From: JAJDFU01 sp964641965
Lineage (GTDB): Bacteria; Bacteroidota; Bacteroidia; Chitinophagales; Saprospiraceae
NCBI GenBank assembly: GCA_964641965.1
Contig: CAZXLD010000019.1
Location: forward strand, 1-64,000
Length of the DNA: 64,000 bases
Direction: 5' to 3'
The notes beneath the pieces were generated by a model. That model made no database searches. It saw nothing but the letters and a program-made list of their open reading frames with translations, and had not been told where the DNA came from. Each line of letters begins with the position of its first letter. Positions within the stretch are counted from its first letter, which is position 1. This document shows, one piece after another, positions 36,142 to 45,703 of this stretch. Position numbers and translations under genes: made by a program.

Positions 36142-37185
36142 ATGAATCCAGTGAAGAAAAAAGTATTAGTTACAGGCGGTTGCGGTTATATAGGTAGCCA
36201 TACCGTAGTGGATCTTATCGAACACGGGTACGAGGTAATCAGCGCTGATAACCTAAGTAACTCGAGCGAAGAAGCCCTGGATGGCATAGCACGCATTACA
36301 GGTGAAAGAGTAAAGAATTATGCCATTGACCTCGCCGACGCGAGCCAGGTGGAAATCCTTTTTCAGGAAAATCCAGACCTGGTCGGCATTATTCATTTCG
36401 CGGCTCTAAAATTAGTCGGAGAGTCAGTAGAAAAACCATTGAATTATTTTAGAAATAATTTAAACTCCCTGCTGAATATGTTGGCTGGGATGGAAAAGTA
36501 TTCGGTTCCAAACCTGATTTTTTCCTCTTCCTGTTCGGTATATGGCAACACGACCGACCTGCCGGTTACTGAACACACGCCCATGGGAGAAGCCGAATCG
36601 CCCTATGCCAGAACTAAGCAAATGGGCGAGCAGATCATCCAGGATTTTATACCTGCTGCCCAAAACTGCCAAGCCATTCTGCTTCGCTATTTCAATCCGG
36701 CCGGGGCACATAATACCGCCTTTATCGGCGAATCACCAACGAATAAGGCTACCAACCTCGTACCGGTTATTACGGAAACTGCCATCGGGAAACGAGCAAA
36801 AATGACCGTATTTGGAACGGACTACGATACGCGTGATGGGTCTTGTATACGAGATTACATTCACATTATGGATCTGGCACACGCTCATACACTTGCCTTA
36901 GATCGCCTGCTTCAGGAAAAGCAGGATGATCGTTGTGAGGTTTATAATCTTGGCATAGGAGAAGGGGTGACTGTTTTAGAAGCCATACAAGCTTTTGAGC
37001 TCGTTTCAGGTGAGAAGCTGAATTACGAGCTAGGAGCCCGCCGCCCCGGGGATGTAGTTGCTGTTTATGCAAATAAAGCATTGGCGGAGGAAATGCTGGG
37101 TTGGAAACCCCAATACGATATTAACCAGATTATGGAATCAGCCTGGCGCTGGGAACAAGCCAGGTCGCTAAAAATGGCACATTGA
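36142..37185 (+). CDS. galE: UDP-glucose 4-epimerase
   Basis: An extended SDR that interconverts UDP-glucose and UDP-galactose. It shows VLVTGGCGYIGSHTVVDL, ADNLSNSS, FSSSCSVYG and the catalytic YARTK, then LRYFNPAGAH and DGSCIRDYIHIMDLA. The length of 347 residues is typical. It probably supplies sugar nucleotides for the neighbouring polysaccharide genes. Confidence 0.96.
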   Translation: MNPVKKKVLVTGGCGYIGSHTVVDLIEHGYEVISADNLSNSSEEALDGIARITGERVKNYAIDLADASQVEILFQENPDLVGIIHFAALKLVGESVEKPLNYFRNNLNSLLNMLAGMEKYSVPNLIFSSSCSVYGNTTDLPVTEHTPMGEAESPYARTKQMGEQIIQDFIPAAQNCQAILLRYFNPAGAHNTAFIGESPTNKATNLVPVITETAIGKRAKMTVFGTDYDTRDGSCIRDYIHIMDLAHAHTLALDRLLQEKQDDRCEVYNLGIGEGVTVLEAIQAFELVSGEKLNYELGARRPGDVVAVYANKALAEEMLGWKPQYDINQIMESAWRWEQARSLKMAH

Positions 37186-37445
37186 AAATACTTTTGACCC
37201 AATAAAAGGGTTAATTGTACCTTTCCATTATTTTGGGGCTGTTATTTGCTTCTTGCCAGACCAAAAACGGTTAAAGTGAGGACTTTCTAAATTTACCGGG
37301 CAATTGCCCTTTTAAAAGAGAGTTCTAATTAGGCGAGTGCCGCTAATCCCGGATGCAATACCACTCATTCCTTATGAATAGGAAGAGGCATTCTCAAGGA
37401 TGTTCGAGAGAGGTTTTCCGGTCAACATTTTAATGGGACCCATCC

Positions 37446-38393
37446 ATGAAATCATCGAAGAGCCCCAAACAAGAACCGATGGGAAAGAAAATTTCCAAAG
37501 AGGCAACTCCCAAACTACCCCAGAAGGGTTTTATTGGCATGGCTAATACGATACCTTTATTGCCTGAAAAGAAGTCATTCTCGCCCCTGTCCGAGCATCC
37601 CAATGGGAAAGAGGAAAATCCCGCATTGAAAAATGGTGTTGCCAGGATAACGGCCATTATTCCCACCTTTAATGAAGAAGAGAATTTGGTACGGGCCATT
37701 GAATCCGTTCAATTCGCAGATGAGATCATCGTTGTAGATTCATTCAGTACGGATCGAACCCTGGAAATTGCTCAGCAATTTGGAGCCCAAATCCTCCAAC
37801 GGAAATACGAAACTGCTGCTATCCAAAAAAACTGGACAATCCCCAAGGCCACGCACGAATGGATCATTTTATTGGATGCTGATGAATGGTTGCCCAAATC
37901 ACTCCAGGAAGAAATTCAAAAAACAATTAAGGCGCAACCAAAAGAAGTTGCCTTTTGGATCGGAAGAAATAACACCTTCATGGGCCAACCTATTCGGTAT
38001 AGTGGCTGGCAGCACGACCGGGTTATTCGGTTATTCCACCGCGATTTTTGCAGATATGATGATAAGCGGGTCCATGAGGAAGTAGTGACAGACGGAGAAA
38101 TAGGCTTGTTGCAAAACCGGATGGAACACAATACCTATCGGGCATTTGACCACTATGTAGAAAAGCTAAATCGCTACGCCTGGCTTCAGGCGCTGGACTA
38201 CGACAAAAAAATAAACCGAATCACGCTATTTCACATATTGGTTAAACCTCCGGTTCGGTTTTTCAAGCACTATTTCATTGGGCTTGGTTTCCTGGATGGG
38301 TTTCCTGGATTCATGATCAGTATCCTACAAGCCTATGCGGTATTGACCCGGTATGCTAAGCTGTGGTTGATCAAAAAAGGCATTTACAAATAG
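37446..38393 (+). CDS. Family 2 glycosyltransferase (WaaE/KdtX-like) with an extra N-terminal tail
   Basis: The glycosyltransferase part starts near residue 67: AIIPTFNEEENLVRAIESV, DEIIVVDSFSTDRTLEIA, ILLDADEWLP. A C-terminal amphipathic region (KPPVRFFKHYFIGLGFLDGF) is the membrane contact typical of the WaaE/KdtX group, which adds sugars to lipopolysaccharide core. The first 66 residues are Lys/Pro-rich and do not belong to the fold. The start may instead be the ATG at 37539. The 260 bases before the gene hold no other feature. Confidence 0.87.
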   Translation: MKSSKSPKQEPMGKKISKEATPKLPQKGFIGMANTIPLLPEKKSFSPLSEHPNGKEENPALKNGVARITAIIPTFNEEENLVRAIESVQFADEIIVVDSFSTDRTLEIAQQFGAQILQRKYETAAIQKNWTIPKATHEWIILLDADEWLPKSLQEEIQKTIKAQPKEVAFWIGRNNTFMGQPIRYSGWQHDRVIRLFHRDFCRYDDKRVHEEVVTDGEIGLLQNRMEHNTYRAFDHYVEKLNRYAWLQALDYDKKINRITLFHILVKPPVRFFKHYFIGLGFLDGFPGFMISILQAYAVLTRYAKLWLIKKGIYK

Positions 38394-38421
38394 TTGCTGA
38401 GCAGGATTTTTTATTGGCTAT

Positions 38422-39204
38422 TTAACCTTCTACAAGTTCTTCCGGCTCTTTTCGCTTAATCGACATTTCCATCAACTTTGCCTCACGCTGAAACACATAT
38501 TGGGCGGAACTCTTCGCGATCAAGAAGCCGTAAAACCCGTCTCTGAATCCACCGCGAATAATGTATTCACTGATAAAACGGAGCCCTGGTTTAAATAGCA
38601 ACCGGCCAAACGACCCTCGTTTTCCTCGGGCAAAAAAGGCATTCGCCGCATGAGAACTAAGTCGGTTTACAGACTCCATTCGCCCATGAAAATTATCGTT
38701 AGTGAAATGGTGGATATCCCCTTTTAGAAAGGCAGTTGTTGCTCCCTTAGCTGGAATTAGCTTATCGTGCGGATTTATTCCTCCAAATACAATCTTGCGC
38801 CGGTCAAATAATCGAAACTTACGATCCGGATACCACGCACCGTGACGGATCCACCTGCTGCCTATCCGGCTGAGCCGGTTTATCCCATAGCAATCTGCCA
38901 TCCAATTTTCTTTTACATCATTGATCGACTGGATGAGCTCAGGAGATAACGCCTCGTCCCCATCTAACACCAAGACGAAGTCATATTGAGCTTGTTGGAC
39001 CGCAAATTTGCGTTGCTGCCCATAACTCTCAAATGGATGCTCTATTACGCGGGCCCCTAACGCATCGGCAATCTCTTGGGTCTTATCAGTTGAAAAAGAG
39101 TCGACCACCAATAATTCATCAGCCACTTCGCCCATACTGGACAAGCATTTTCCAATGTATTGTTCCTCATTATAGGTTATGGTGATCCCGGATAATTTAA
39201 TCAT
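38422..39204 (-). CDS. Family 2 glycosyltransferase (WaaE/KdtX-like)
   Basis: The 260-residue protein is a shorter relative of its convergent neighbour: ITITYNEEQYIGKCLSSM, DELLVVDSFSTDKTQEIA, VLVLDGDEALSP, and the tail FKPGLRFISEYIIRGGFRDG. Together the pair is likely to decorate lipooligosaccharide core. The two genes end 28 bases apart. Confidence 0.9.
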   Translation of the reverse strand: MIKLSGITITYNEEQYIGKCLSSMGEVADELLVVDSFSTDKTQEIADALGARVIEHPFESYGQQRKFAVQQAQYDFVLVLDGDEALSPELIQSINDVKENWMADCYGINRLSRIGSRWIRHGAWYPDRKFRLFDRRKIVFGGINPHDKLIPAKGATTAFLKGDIHHFTNDNFHGRMESVNRLSSHAANAFFARGKRGSFGRLLFKPGLRFISEYIIRGGFRDGFYGFLIAKSSAQYVFQREAKLMEMSIKRKEPEELVEG

Positions 39205-39348
39205 GATACGCGGCGCTCCGAAAAGTAAGGATTGTTTGTGAAATAATGATCTACGTTTTGGGGATGCTTAGTACACAGATGTGAGATCGATTGAATTTTC
39301 CTACCGACTTATGGTCCACTAGCATTTTTCTTCCCAAAAAAGATTTTT

Positions 39349-39374
39349 TGTTTTTTAAGTTGATTTAAAAAACA
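39349..39374. promoter_or_regulatory. AT-rich dyad upstream of the antirepressor-like gene
   Basis: TGTTTTTTAA (39349-39358) and TTAAAAAACA (39365-39374) form a perfect 10-base inverted repeat with a 6-base spacer. It may be an operator or part of the promoter. Confidence 0.4.
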
Positions 39375-39385
39375 TTTTGTTTTAT

Positions 39386-39410
39386 ATTGTAATCAAATTG
39401 TTGTTACAAT
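39386..39410. promoter_or_regulatory. Dyad ATTGTAA-N11-TTACAAT overlapping the start codon
   Basis: Two perfect 7-base arms (39386-39392 and 39404-39410) enclose 11 bases, and the right arm overlaps the ATG at 39409. A protein bound here would block transcription or translation, so autoregulation is plausible. Confidence 0.4.
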
Positions 39411-40221
39411 GAATCTTCAAATCCTTGTCAGCAAAAAAGGTACCCGAGTGGTCACAGCCTCAAATCTGCACAAATCGCTTGGCCTGCCTGATCGGCAGTA
39501 CATGGCCAATGTTGCTAAATGGCTCCAGGATGTATTTGAGTTTAAAGATGGTATACGAAAGCCTGAGGCAATGCGGGACTATGCTCGAAGAAAAATCAAG
39601 GACGCTCCGGTTATCAACGATTATTATCTGAGTATTGAGTTGGCAAAACTGATTACGCTGAATTCAAATAGCAAAGAGAAGATGAAATATGCCCGCTGGC
39701 TATTTTCCCTGGAGGAAAAGGTTGCCAATGGGGATCTTATCAGTAAAGATCAGGTAGTTGCTGTCCTGGAGCTAACCAAGGCAATGGGGCTAGTTAGTTG
39801 TCAGGAAAGTGCCGAACGTGAGCATCTGAAAACCTATAAGTCCAGAAACGGGGGCCTACCCTCTAATTGGTGGAAATATCGTACCAACATCTTAGGCTAT
39901 TCCTTGAAGGATTTCAAGCGTAAACTGGAATTAAAAGGGAAAACCGCCAAAGGGAAAAATGGGCGTCAAATTCTTTTCAATACCGACAAATATGAAATGA
40001 TCCGTACCGGTATCATCGATTTGTTTATGGCTATGGGGAAAAGCGAAGGCTACGCACGTAACCTGGGCGATTTAGCCAAAACCCTTGCCAAAGAACTGAA
40101 CTTGGAAATTGTAGACGACCGAAAAGGCGGGTCTCTTTTTGAAGGGCAGGCGAATCCAACTACCGCCGAAGAAATTAGGCACTACCAGTATGGGGAGCGG
40201 CTGAGCTCTTGGGCGGAGTAA
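39409..40221 (+). CDS. AntA/AntB antirepressor-like DNA-binding protein
   Basis: The N-terminal 110 residues resemble the AntA/AntB-type antirepressor domain: VVTASNLHKSLGLPDRQYMA, NVAKWLQDVFEF, then NDYYLSIELAKLITLNSNSK and KMKYARWLFSLEEK. The rest is basic (YSLKDFKRKLELKGKTAKGK) and not recognised. Such domains usually belong to phages, yet no other phage gene is visible nearby, so this is a solitary or domesticated copy. Two dyads precede the gene. It converges with the methylmalonyl-CoA mutase gene. Confidence 0.6.
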   Translation: MNLQILVSKKGTRVVTASNLHKSLGLPDRQYMANVAKWLQDVFEFKDGIRKPEAMRDYARRKIKDAPVINDYYLSIELAKLITLNSNSKEKMKYARWLFSLEEKVANGDLISKDQVVAVLELTKAMGLVSCQESAEREHLKTYKSRNGGLPSNWWKYRTNILGYSLKDFKRKLELKGKTAKGKNGRQILFNTDKYEMIRTGIIDLFMAMGKSEGYARNLGDLAKTLAKELNLEIVDDRKGGSLFEGQANPTTAEEIRHYQYGERLSSWAE

Positions 40222-40248
40222 TATATTTCTAAATCTTCAAGTACTCGC

Positions 40249-42390
40249 TTATTCCATTACTTTTTCTCCCAACAGCACTTTGAGAATCTGGCTGGCCGCT
40301 TCGGGGATTTTTGTTCCAGGTCCAAATACAGCAGCTACACCTGACTTGAAAAGAAAGTCATAATCCTGGGCTGGAATTACACCCCCGACTACGACCAATA
40401 CATCATCCCGATCCAGTTTTTTAAGCTCCTCAACCGTCTCGGGAACCAACGTTTTATGACCTGCTGCCAAGGAAGAAATCCCCAATACATGGACGTCATT
40501 TTCAGCCGCCTGCATGGCAGCTTCTTCGGGCGTTTGAAACAATGGGCCTACATCTACATCGAACCCTAAATCCGCAAAACTGGTGGCAATTACCCTCGCC
40601 CCTCGATCATGACCGTCTTGGCCCAGCTTGGCCACCATAATTCTGGGGCGACGCCCTTCTTGCTGCGCAAATTGATCCGATAAGGCTCTGGCTCTATGAA
40701 AATCATCATCCGCCTTAATTTCATGAGAATATACCCCACTAACCGTCTTGGAGGAAGGTCGGAACCGACCAAAGGCCTCTTCCATCGCATAGCTTATCTC
40801 CCCTAAACTAGCCCTCGCTCTCGCAGCATCTACCGACAAGGCCAATAAGTTTCCTTGGCCAGAACTGGCTGCTATTTTGATCGCCTCCAAAGCGACCCGA
40901 ACCTGTTCCTCATTTCGATTAGCGCGAACCTCATTAAGCCGCTTGATCTGTGCATCCCGTACGGCAGCATTATCGACTTCAAGGATATCGATCGTTTCTT
41001 CTGTTTCTGGTCGAAGCGTATTCACCCCCACAATTTGTTCTTGACCACTATCTATTCTTGCTTGCTTTCGAGCTGCCGCCTCTTCAATCCTAAGCTTGGG
41101 TAACCCTTCTTCTATTGCTTTTGCCATTCCCCCCAATTCTTCTACTTCCTGGATCAAATCCCACGCCCTGTGAGCCAGGTGATTGGTAAGATATTCTACA
41201 TAATAGGATCCTCCCCATGGGTCAACCGCACGTACGATATCAGTCTCTTTTTGTAAATAAATTTGAGTGTCCCGGGCAATTTTAGCAGAAAAATCCGTGG
41301 GTAAGGCAATCGCTTCGTCCAAGGAATTGGTGTGTAGACTTTGAGTTCCCCCCAAAGCAGCGGCCAATGCTTCTACAGCCGTTCGGGTAATGTTATTAAA
41401 AGGGTCTTGCTCGGTCAGGCTATATCCACTGGTCTGGCAATGCGTACGTAAAGCCATTGATTTGGGCTTTTGAGGATTAAACCCCTGGACGATCTTTGCC
41501 CAAAGCAATCTTCCCGCCCGCATCTTGGCTATCTCCATGAAATGATTCATTCCAATCGCCCAGAAAAACGAAAGACGGGGCGCAAAATCATCTATCCCCA
41601 ATCCGGCTTCCAGGCCAGTACGAATATATTCCAACCCATCAGCAATAGTATAGGCCAATTCTAAATCTGCAGTTGCTCCTGCTTCGTGCATGTGGTAGCC
41701 GCTAATGCTTATTGAGTTGAATCGGGGCATATGCTCGGCAGTATAAGCGAAAATATCTCCTATAAGACGCATACTTGGAGCCGGAGGATATATAAACGTA
41801 TTCCGGACCATAAATTCCTTGAGGATGTCATTCTGGATCGTTCCGCTTAATAACTTCCGGTCAACTCCCTGCTCCTCAGCAGCTACAATAAAAAAGGCCA
41901 TTACCGGAATTACAGCTCCATTCATGGTCATGGAAACAGACATCCGATCAAGTGGAATTTGATCAAACAGGATCTTCATGTCCTCTACCGAATCAATAGC
42001 AACCCCTGCCTTTCCAACATCCCCCGACACTCTGGGATGATCACTATCATAACCACGATGGGTAGCCAAATCAAAAGCTACACTCAGGCCTTTTTGCCCT
42101 TGAGCTAAATTCCTTCGATAGAAAGCATTGGACTCCTCCGCCGTGCTAAAGCCAGCATATTGCCTGATCGTCCACGGCCTTACCGTATACATGCTGCTAT
42201 ATGGCCCTCTCAGAAAGGGTGGAAGCCCAGCTACAAAGTCGAGATGATCCATCCCTTCCCTATCCTCAGGATTGAACACCGAGTGAACCGGAATATGCTC
42301 TGGTGTTTCCCAACTGCCATTAGGACGTTCTTGTTTGATAGAAGGAAACAGGTTTCGAAACGGAATTTTGCTAAAATCGGGCCTGGACAT
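40249..42390 (-). CDS. Methylmalonyl-CoA mutase, large (B12-binding) subunit
   Basis: It isomerises methylmalonyl-CoA and succinyl-CoA using adenosylcobalamin. The barrel part shows [40 protein letters not shown], and [18 protein letters not shown]; the C-terminal cobalamin domain carries [13 protein letters not shown] with the DxHxxG ligand at about residue 593. The length of 713 residues is normal for the active subunit. The small, inactive subunit gene usually found just upstream is absent: the next 130 bases have no such gene. The epimerase of the same pathway is at 57251. Confidence 0.95.
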   Translation of the reverse strand: MSRPDFSKIPFRNLFPSIKQERPNGSWETPEHIPVHSVFNPEDREGMDHLDFVAGLPPFLRGPYSSMYTVRPWTIRQYAGFSTAEESNAFYRRNLAQGQKGLSVAFDLATHRGYDSDHPRVSGDVGKAGVAIDSVEDMKILFDQIPLDRMSVSMTMNGAVIPVMAFFIVAAEEQGVDRKLLSGTIQNDILKEFMVRNTFIYPPAPSMRLIGDIFAYTAEHMPRFNSISISGYHMHEAGATADLELAYTIADGLEYIRTGLEAGLGIDDFAPRLSFFWAIGMNHFMEIAKMRAGRLLWAKIVQGFNPQKPKSMALRTHCQTSGYSLTEQDPFNNITRTAVEALAAALGGTQSLHTNSLDEAIALPTDFSAKIARDTQIYLQKETDIVRAVDPWGGSYYVEYLTNHLAHRAWDLIQEVEELGGMAKAIEEGLPKLRIEEAAARKQARIDSGQEQIVGVNTLRPETEETIDILEVDNAAVRDAQIKRLNEVRANRNEEQVRVALEAIKIAASSGQGNLLALSVDAARARASLGEISYAMEEAFGRFRPSSKTVSGVYSHEIKADDDFHRARALSDQFAQQEGRRPRIMVAKLGQDGHDRGARVIATSFADLGFDVDVGPLFQTPEEAAMQAAENDVHVLGISSLAAGHKTLVPETVEELKKLDRDDVLVVVGGVIPAQDYDFLFKSGVAAVFGPGTKIPEAASQILKVLLGEKVME

Positions 42391-42522
42391 GACAGATCAT
42401 TTTATGCGTCTAAAATAAATAATGTTCCTGTAAGCCCTCTAGGCAAATGTGGTATAGTGTGCTTTCATTTAATAGATAATCCAATAAAGGTTGGGATTTT
42501 CACACCCCTATGTAGGAGGTAC

Positions 42523-42951
42523 TTATTCTTCCGAAACCGGAGGAGGAACTAATTCCCCATACCCACAATTCGAGGGAGGACAAATGGATGTTCTTATTTT
42601 CGAACTGGGAAGGGGGCTACTTGTGCGTTCCAACTGCAGTTCTTCCCATTTTTCAACCCAGGGCCTTGCTTTGGAAGGCCTTCGGAACTGCTCATGCTGC
42701 CATACATGGAATCCAGAGAATGGTTGAATTAGATTTTGTCCAAGACTGTTTTCAAATCTTTTAAACGCTTCCTTATCCAGGAAATGATCAATGGAGAGCC
42801 AAGTACCCGAGAATAATACACAGCCCATGAAAAGAGAAAAGGCAATTCCAAGCCGGTACACTAAAGGTCGTATCCGTTCTTTTGGTGATACCCGAGTGAA
42901 TCGAAAGCAGGTTAGTCCGGTGAAAATTCCATTAAATCTAGATGGCTGCAT
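42523..42951 (-). CDS. Small single-pass membrane protein, unknown
   Basis: I do not recognise it. The 142-residue frame has one hydrophobic segment (LGIAFSLFMGCVLFSGTWLS, about 34-53), a following helical region with HVWQHEQF, and a Pro/Ser-rich end. It diverges from the M16 peptidase gene. Of the frames in this 700-base gap it is the only one that looks like a protein. The 130 bases between it and the mutase gene show nothing else. Confidence 0.45.
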   Translation of the reverse strand: MQPSRFNGIFTGLTCFRFTRVSPKERIRPLVYRLGIAFSLFMGCVLFSGTWLSIDHFLDKEAFKRFENSLGQNLIQPFSGFHVWQHEQFRRPSKARPWVEKWEELQLERTSSPLPSSKIRTSICPPSNCGYGELVPPPVSEE

Positions 42952-43052
42952 AACTAGCTTTTTATTGTCGGAATCTATTCAATAGATGCCCGATCCATCT
43001 TTTTTGGTGGTTTGTTTGTTTCCTAAAGTATTCAATTCCAGCAACAATATCC

Positions 43053-43060
43053 TATTTTTG
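43053..43060 (+). promoter_or_regulatory. Bacteroidota -7 box candidate
   Basis: TATTTTTG matches the TAnnTTTG element of Bacteroidota promoters and lies 28 bases before the M16 peptidase start. I see no well-spaced TTG at -33. Confidence 0.4.
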
Positions 43061-43088
43061 CTTTTGACCCCTTCAAACTCGACGCAAC

Positions 43089-44330
43089 GTGATAGCTTAT
43101 ACGCGATTCAAACTGAGCAATGGTCTCAAGGTACTGGTCAACGAGGATAAAAGCACCCCATTAGTAGCAGTAAATGTGCTTTATAACGTAGGTGCCCGAG
43201 ACGAATCTCCCGAAAAAACAGGGTTTGCCCACCTTTTTGAACATCTTATGTTTGGCGGTTCCCTAAATGCACCGGATTTTGATGAACCTATCCAACTTGC
43301 TGGTGGAGAAAATAACGCCTTTACAAATAACGACGTCACCAATTTTTACGACATCCTCCCAGCCGAAAATATAGAGACTGCTTTTTGGTTAGAAAGCGAT
43401 CGAATGTTTGCCTTAAATTTTGATGATCAGGTATTGGAGGTCCAACGAAAAGTGGTGTTGGAAGAATTCAAGGAAACCTGTTTGAATCAGCCTTATGGGG
43501 ATGTTTGGCATCACCTTACGGAGATGGCTTATCAGGTACACCCTTACCGCTGGCCCACTATAGGCAAGGTTCCCAAACACGTGGAAGAGGCAACGATGGA
43601 GGATGTTAAGGCCTTTTACCAACGATATTATCGTCCGAACAACGCTATCCTTTCGGTAAGCGGAAATGTTTCTGCTCAGCGGGCACGAGATTTGGCAGAG
43701 ACTTGGTTCGGTGATATTCCGGCTGGAAAGATCCTGCCCAGGAAACTTCCCAAGGAACCTCGTCAAAATCGATTTCAACATAGAATAAAGGAAGCAGAAG
43801 TACCGACCAATGCGCTCTACCTGGCATTTCATATGCCGGCAAGGACTGAACCTGATTTCTACGTGGTAGATCTGCTATCGGATATCCTGGCTAACGGCCC
43901 TTCCTCTCGTTTGTATCGTCGTTTGGTAAAAGAACAACATTTGTTCACCTCAATAGATGCCTACGTTACCGGCAGTATGGATCCCGGCTTATTTATTGTG
44001 GAAGGAAAGCCGGCGGCAGGACTCACCCTTGAGCAAGCTGAAAAAGTGATCTGGGCGGAGCTGACTCAACTAAAGGAGAATCTATTGGAGGAAGCTGAAC
44101 TTCAAAAAGTTAAGAACAAGACGGAAAGCAATCTGGCGTTCAGTGAACTCAACGTGCTCAATAAAGCGATTAACCTGGCTTATTTTGAAGTACTGGAAAA
44201 TGTAGAATTGATCAATCGGGAAGCAGAATTGTACCAACAGGTGACTAAAGAGGACGTCCAACGGGTTGCGTTGGAAATATTCACCCAGGAAAACTGCTCG
44301 GAGTTACACTACGTCCCAAAGGTTAATTAA
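43089..44330 (+). CDS. M16-family zinc peptidase
   Basis: An inverted zinc motif HLFEH (residues 48-52) with a downstream Glu region (VQRKVVLEEFKE) marks an active pitrilysin-type peptidase, and NNAFTNNDVTNFYDILPAEN is the usual substrate-binding stretch. The second half is the inactive homologous domain. There is no signal peptide. The start is GTG. The 3' end overlaps the convergent marC gene by 4 bases. Confidence 0.92.
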   Translation: MIAYTRFKLSNGLKVLVNEDKSTPLVAVNVLYNVGARDESPEKTGFAHLFEHLMFGGSLNAPDFDEPIQLAGGENNAFTNNDVTNFYDILPAENIETAFWLESDRMFALNFDDQVLEVQRKVVLEEFKETCLNQPYGDVWHHLTEMAYQVHPYRWPTIGKVPKHVEEATMEDVKAFYQRYYRPNNAILSVSGNVSAQRARDLAETWFGDIPAGKILPRKLPKEPRQNRFQHRIKEAEVPTNALYLAFHMPARTEPDFYVVDLLSDILANGPSSRLYRRLVKEQHLFTSIDAYVTGSMDPGLFIVEGKPAAGLTLEQAEKVIWAELTQLKENLLEEAELQKVKNKTESNLAFSELNVLNKAINLAYFEVLENVELINREAELYQQVTKEDVQRVALEIFTQENCSELHYVPKVN

Positions 44331-44932
44331 CCACCCACTGAGCCCGTTCCTGTAGTACCCAATTGAAAATTCTCCTTGAATAGCTTTATTGCTATGGCTA
44401 GAATAATGATCCCAAAAGCCTTGCGCAGTACAGCAGTACCCCCATCCCCTAGAATGCGTTCAATAAAAGCCGCTCCACGTATTACGAAAAAAACAACCAG
44501 TAGATTAAGAACGATTGCCAAAGCAATTACTTCGGATGTATACTTTGCTTTTAAAGAAATGATCGTTGTCATAGTCCCGGCGCCTGCAATCAAAGGAAAC
44601 GTTACAGGAACAATAGTCCCACTATGGCTTCCTAATTGGTCTTCTTTGAAGATCTGAACATTCAACACCATTTCAAACCCGATCAAAAAAAGGATGATAG
44701 ACCCGGCCACTGCAAAAGAAGCCACATCAACGCCAAATAACCCCAGTAGAGGTTTCCCTCCCAAAAGGAAGGCCAGCATAATCAGGAGGCTGGCGAATGC
44801 TATTCGAGCTGCATTCAACTTGTATCCCTTCTTTTTCATATCCAATAGAATTGGGATCGTTCCGATGATATCAATCACAGAGAACAGAATCAGGAATACC
44901 GACAGCAATTCAGTTGCAAACACCATGCGCAA
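44327..44932 (-). CDS. MarC-family membrane protein
   Basis: The 201-residue protein has six hydrophobic segments, with the MarC pattern FLILFSVIDIIGTIPILLDM and VPVTFPLIAGAGTMTTIISL. The family is related to transporters, but its substrate is unknown. Confidence 0.92.
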   Translation of the reverse strand: MRMVFATELLSVFLILFSVIDIIGTIPILLDMKKKGYKLNAARIAFASLLIMLAFLLGGKPLLGLFGVDVASFAVAGSIILFLIGFEMVLNVQIFKEDQLGSHSGTIVPVTFPLIAGAGTMTTIISLKAKYTSEVIALAIVLNLLVVFFVIRGAAFIERILGDGGTAVLRKAFGIIILAIAIKLFKENFQLGTTGTGSVGG

Positions 44933-45011
44933 AATGATTTAAGGCCAAAAAATTTCGCGCGAAGGTAACTGCAATTCATGTACAATGCTACTCTATTTCG
45001 TTGGGCAATAT

Positions 45012-45692
45012 TTAAGCTTGGTTATAAACCTTGAGCACTCCATCCTGAATCTGCTTTCCAGTGTCCGAAAGCATGAAATGGACAGCATCGGCCAGGGTTT
45101 CAGGGCTTACCCACTTCGAATAATCAGCTTCCGGCATTGCCTCCCGATTTCGCTTTGTATCAATAACACTAGGCACTACAACCGTAGCATGAATGTTTTT
45201 TTCCTTTCCATAGGCATTAATAAGCTCAGCCAGGTAAAAAACCAGTTTCTTAGATAATGAATAGGCCACGAGTTCCTTTCCTTCTTCCGGGTTAAGGGCG
45301 GGTCGAGAGCCTACTAAAACGAGCTGCCCGCCTCCTTGGGCGTCAAACTTGTTCAGGAGAGCTTGTGAAATGAAGAAAGCAGTTTCAAAGTTAAGGCTGT
45401 ACATTTTGCGTAGGTCCTCACCAGTAGTATCCTGAAAACCTCCGGCAGTAAAACCACCTACAATCAAGACGGCTGCCTCAACATCATTTTCCAGCTTGGA
45501 TACAAATTGCGCAACGGCCTCCTCATCGGTGAGATCAAGCATACTTGTTTGAACACCTGAGGCCTCTAGCCGATGGAATTCTCTATCAGATACAGCCGTA
45601 CCTATGATTGAATACCCTTCTGCTTTCAGTTTATTTACCACAGCAGATCCTAGATTCCCTCCCCCTCCAGTTACAATTACAGATGGTTTCAT
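45012..45692 (-). CDS. Short-chain dehydrogenase/reductase
   Basis: The 226-residue SDR has the cofactor motif VTGGGGNLGSAV and a helical ending. The active-site region reads VLVGSRPALN and YSLSKK. The substrate is unknown. It follows the MFS gene by 11 bases and is the last gene of the long leftward run that starts at 55535. Confidence 0.82.
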   Translation of the reverse strand: MKPSVIVTGGGGNLGSAVVNKLKAEGYSIIGTAVSDREFHRLEASGVQTSMLDLTDEEAVAQFVSKLENDVEAAVLIVGGFTAGGFQDTTGEDLRKMYSLNFETAFFISQALLNKFDAQGGGQLVLVGSRPALNPEEGKELVAYSLSKKLVFYLAELINAYGKEKNIHATVVVPSVIDTKRNREAMPEADYSKWVSPETLADAVHFMLSDTGKQIQDGVLKVYNQA

Positions 45693-45703
45693 GTGTATGG
45701 ATT

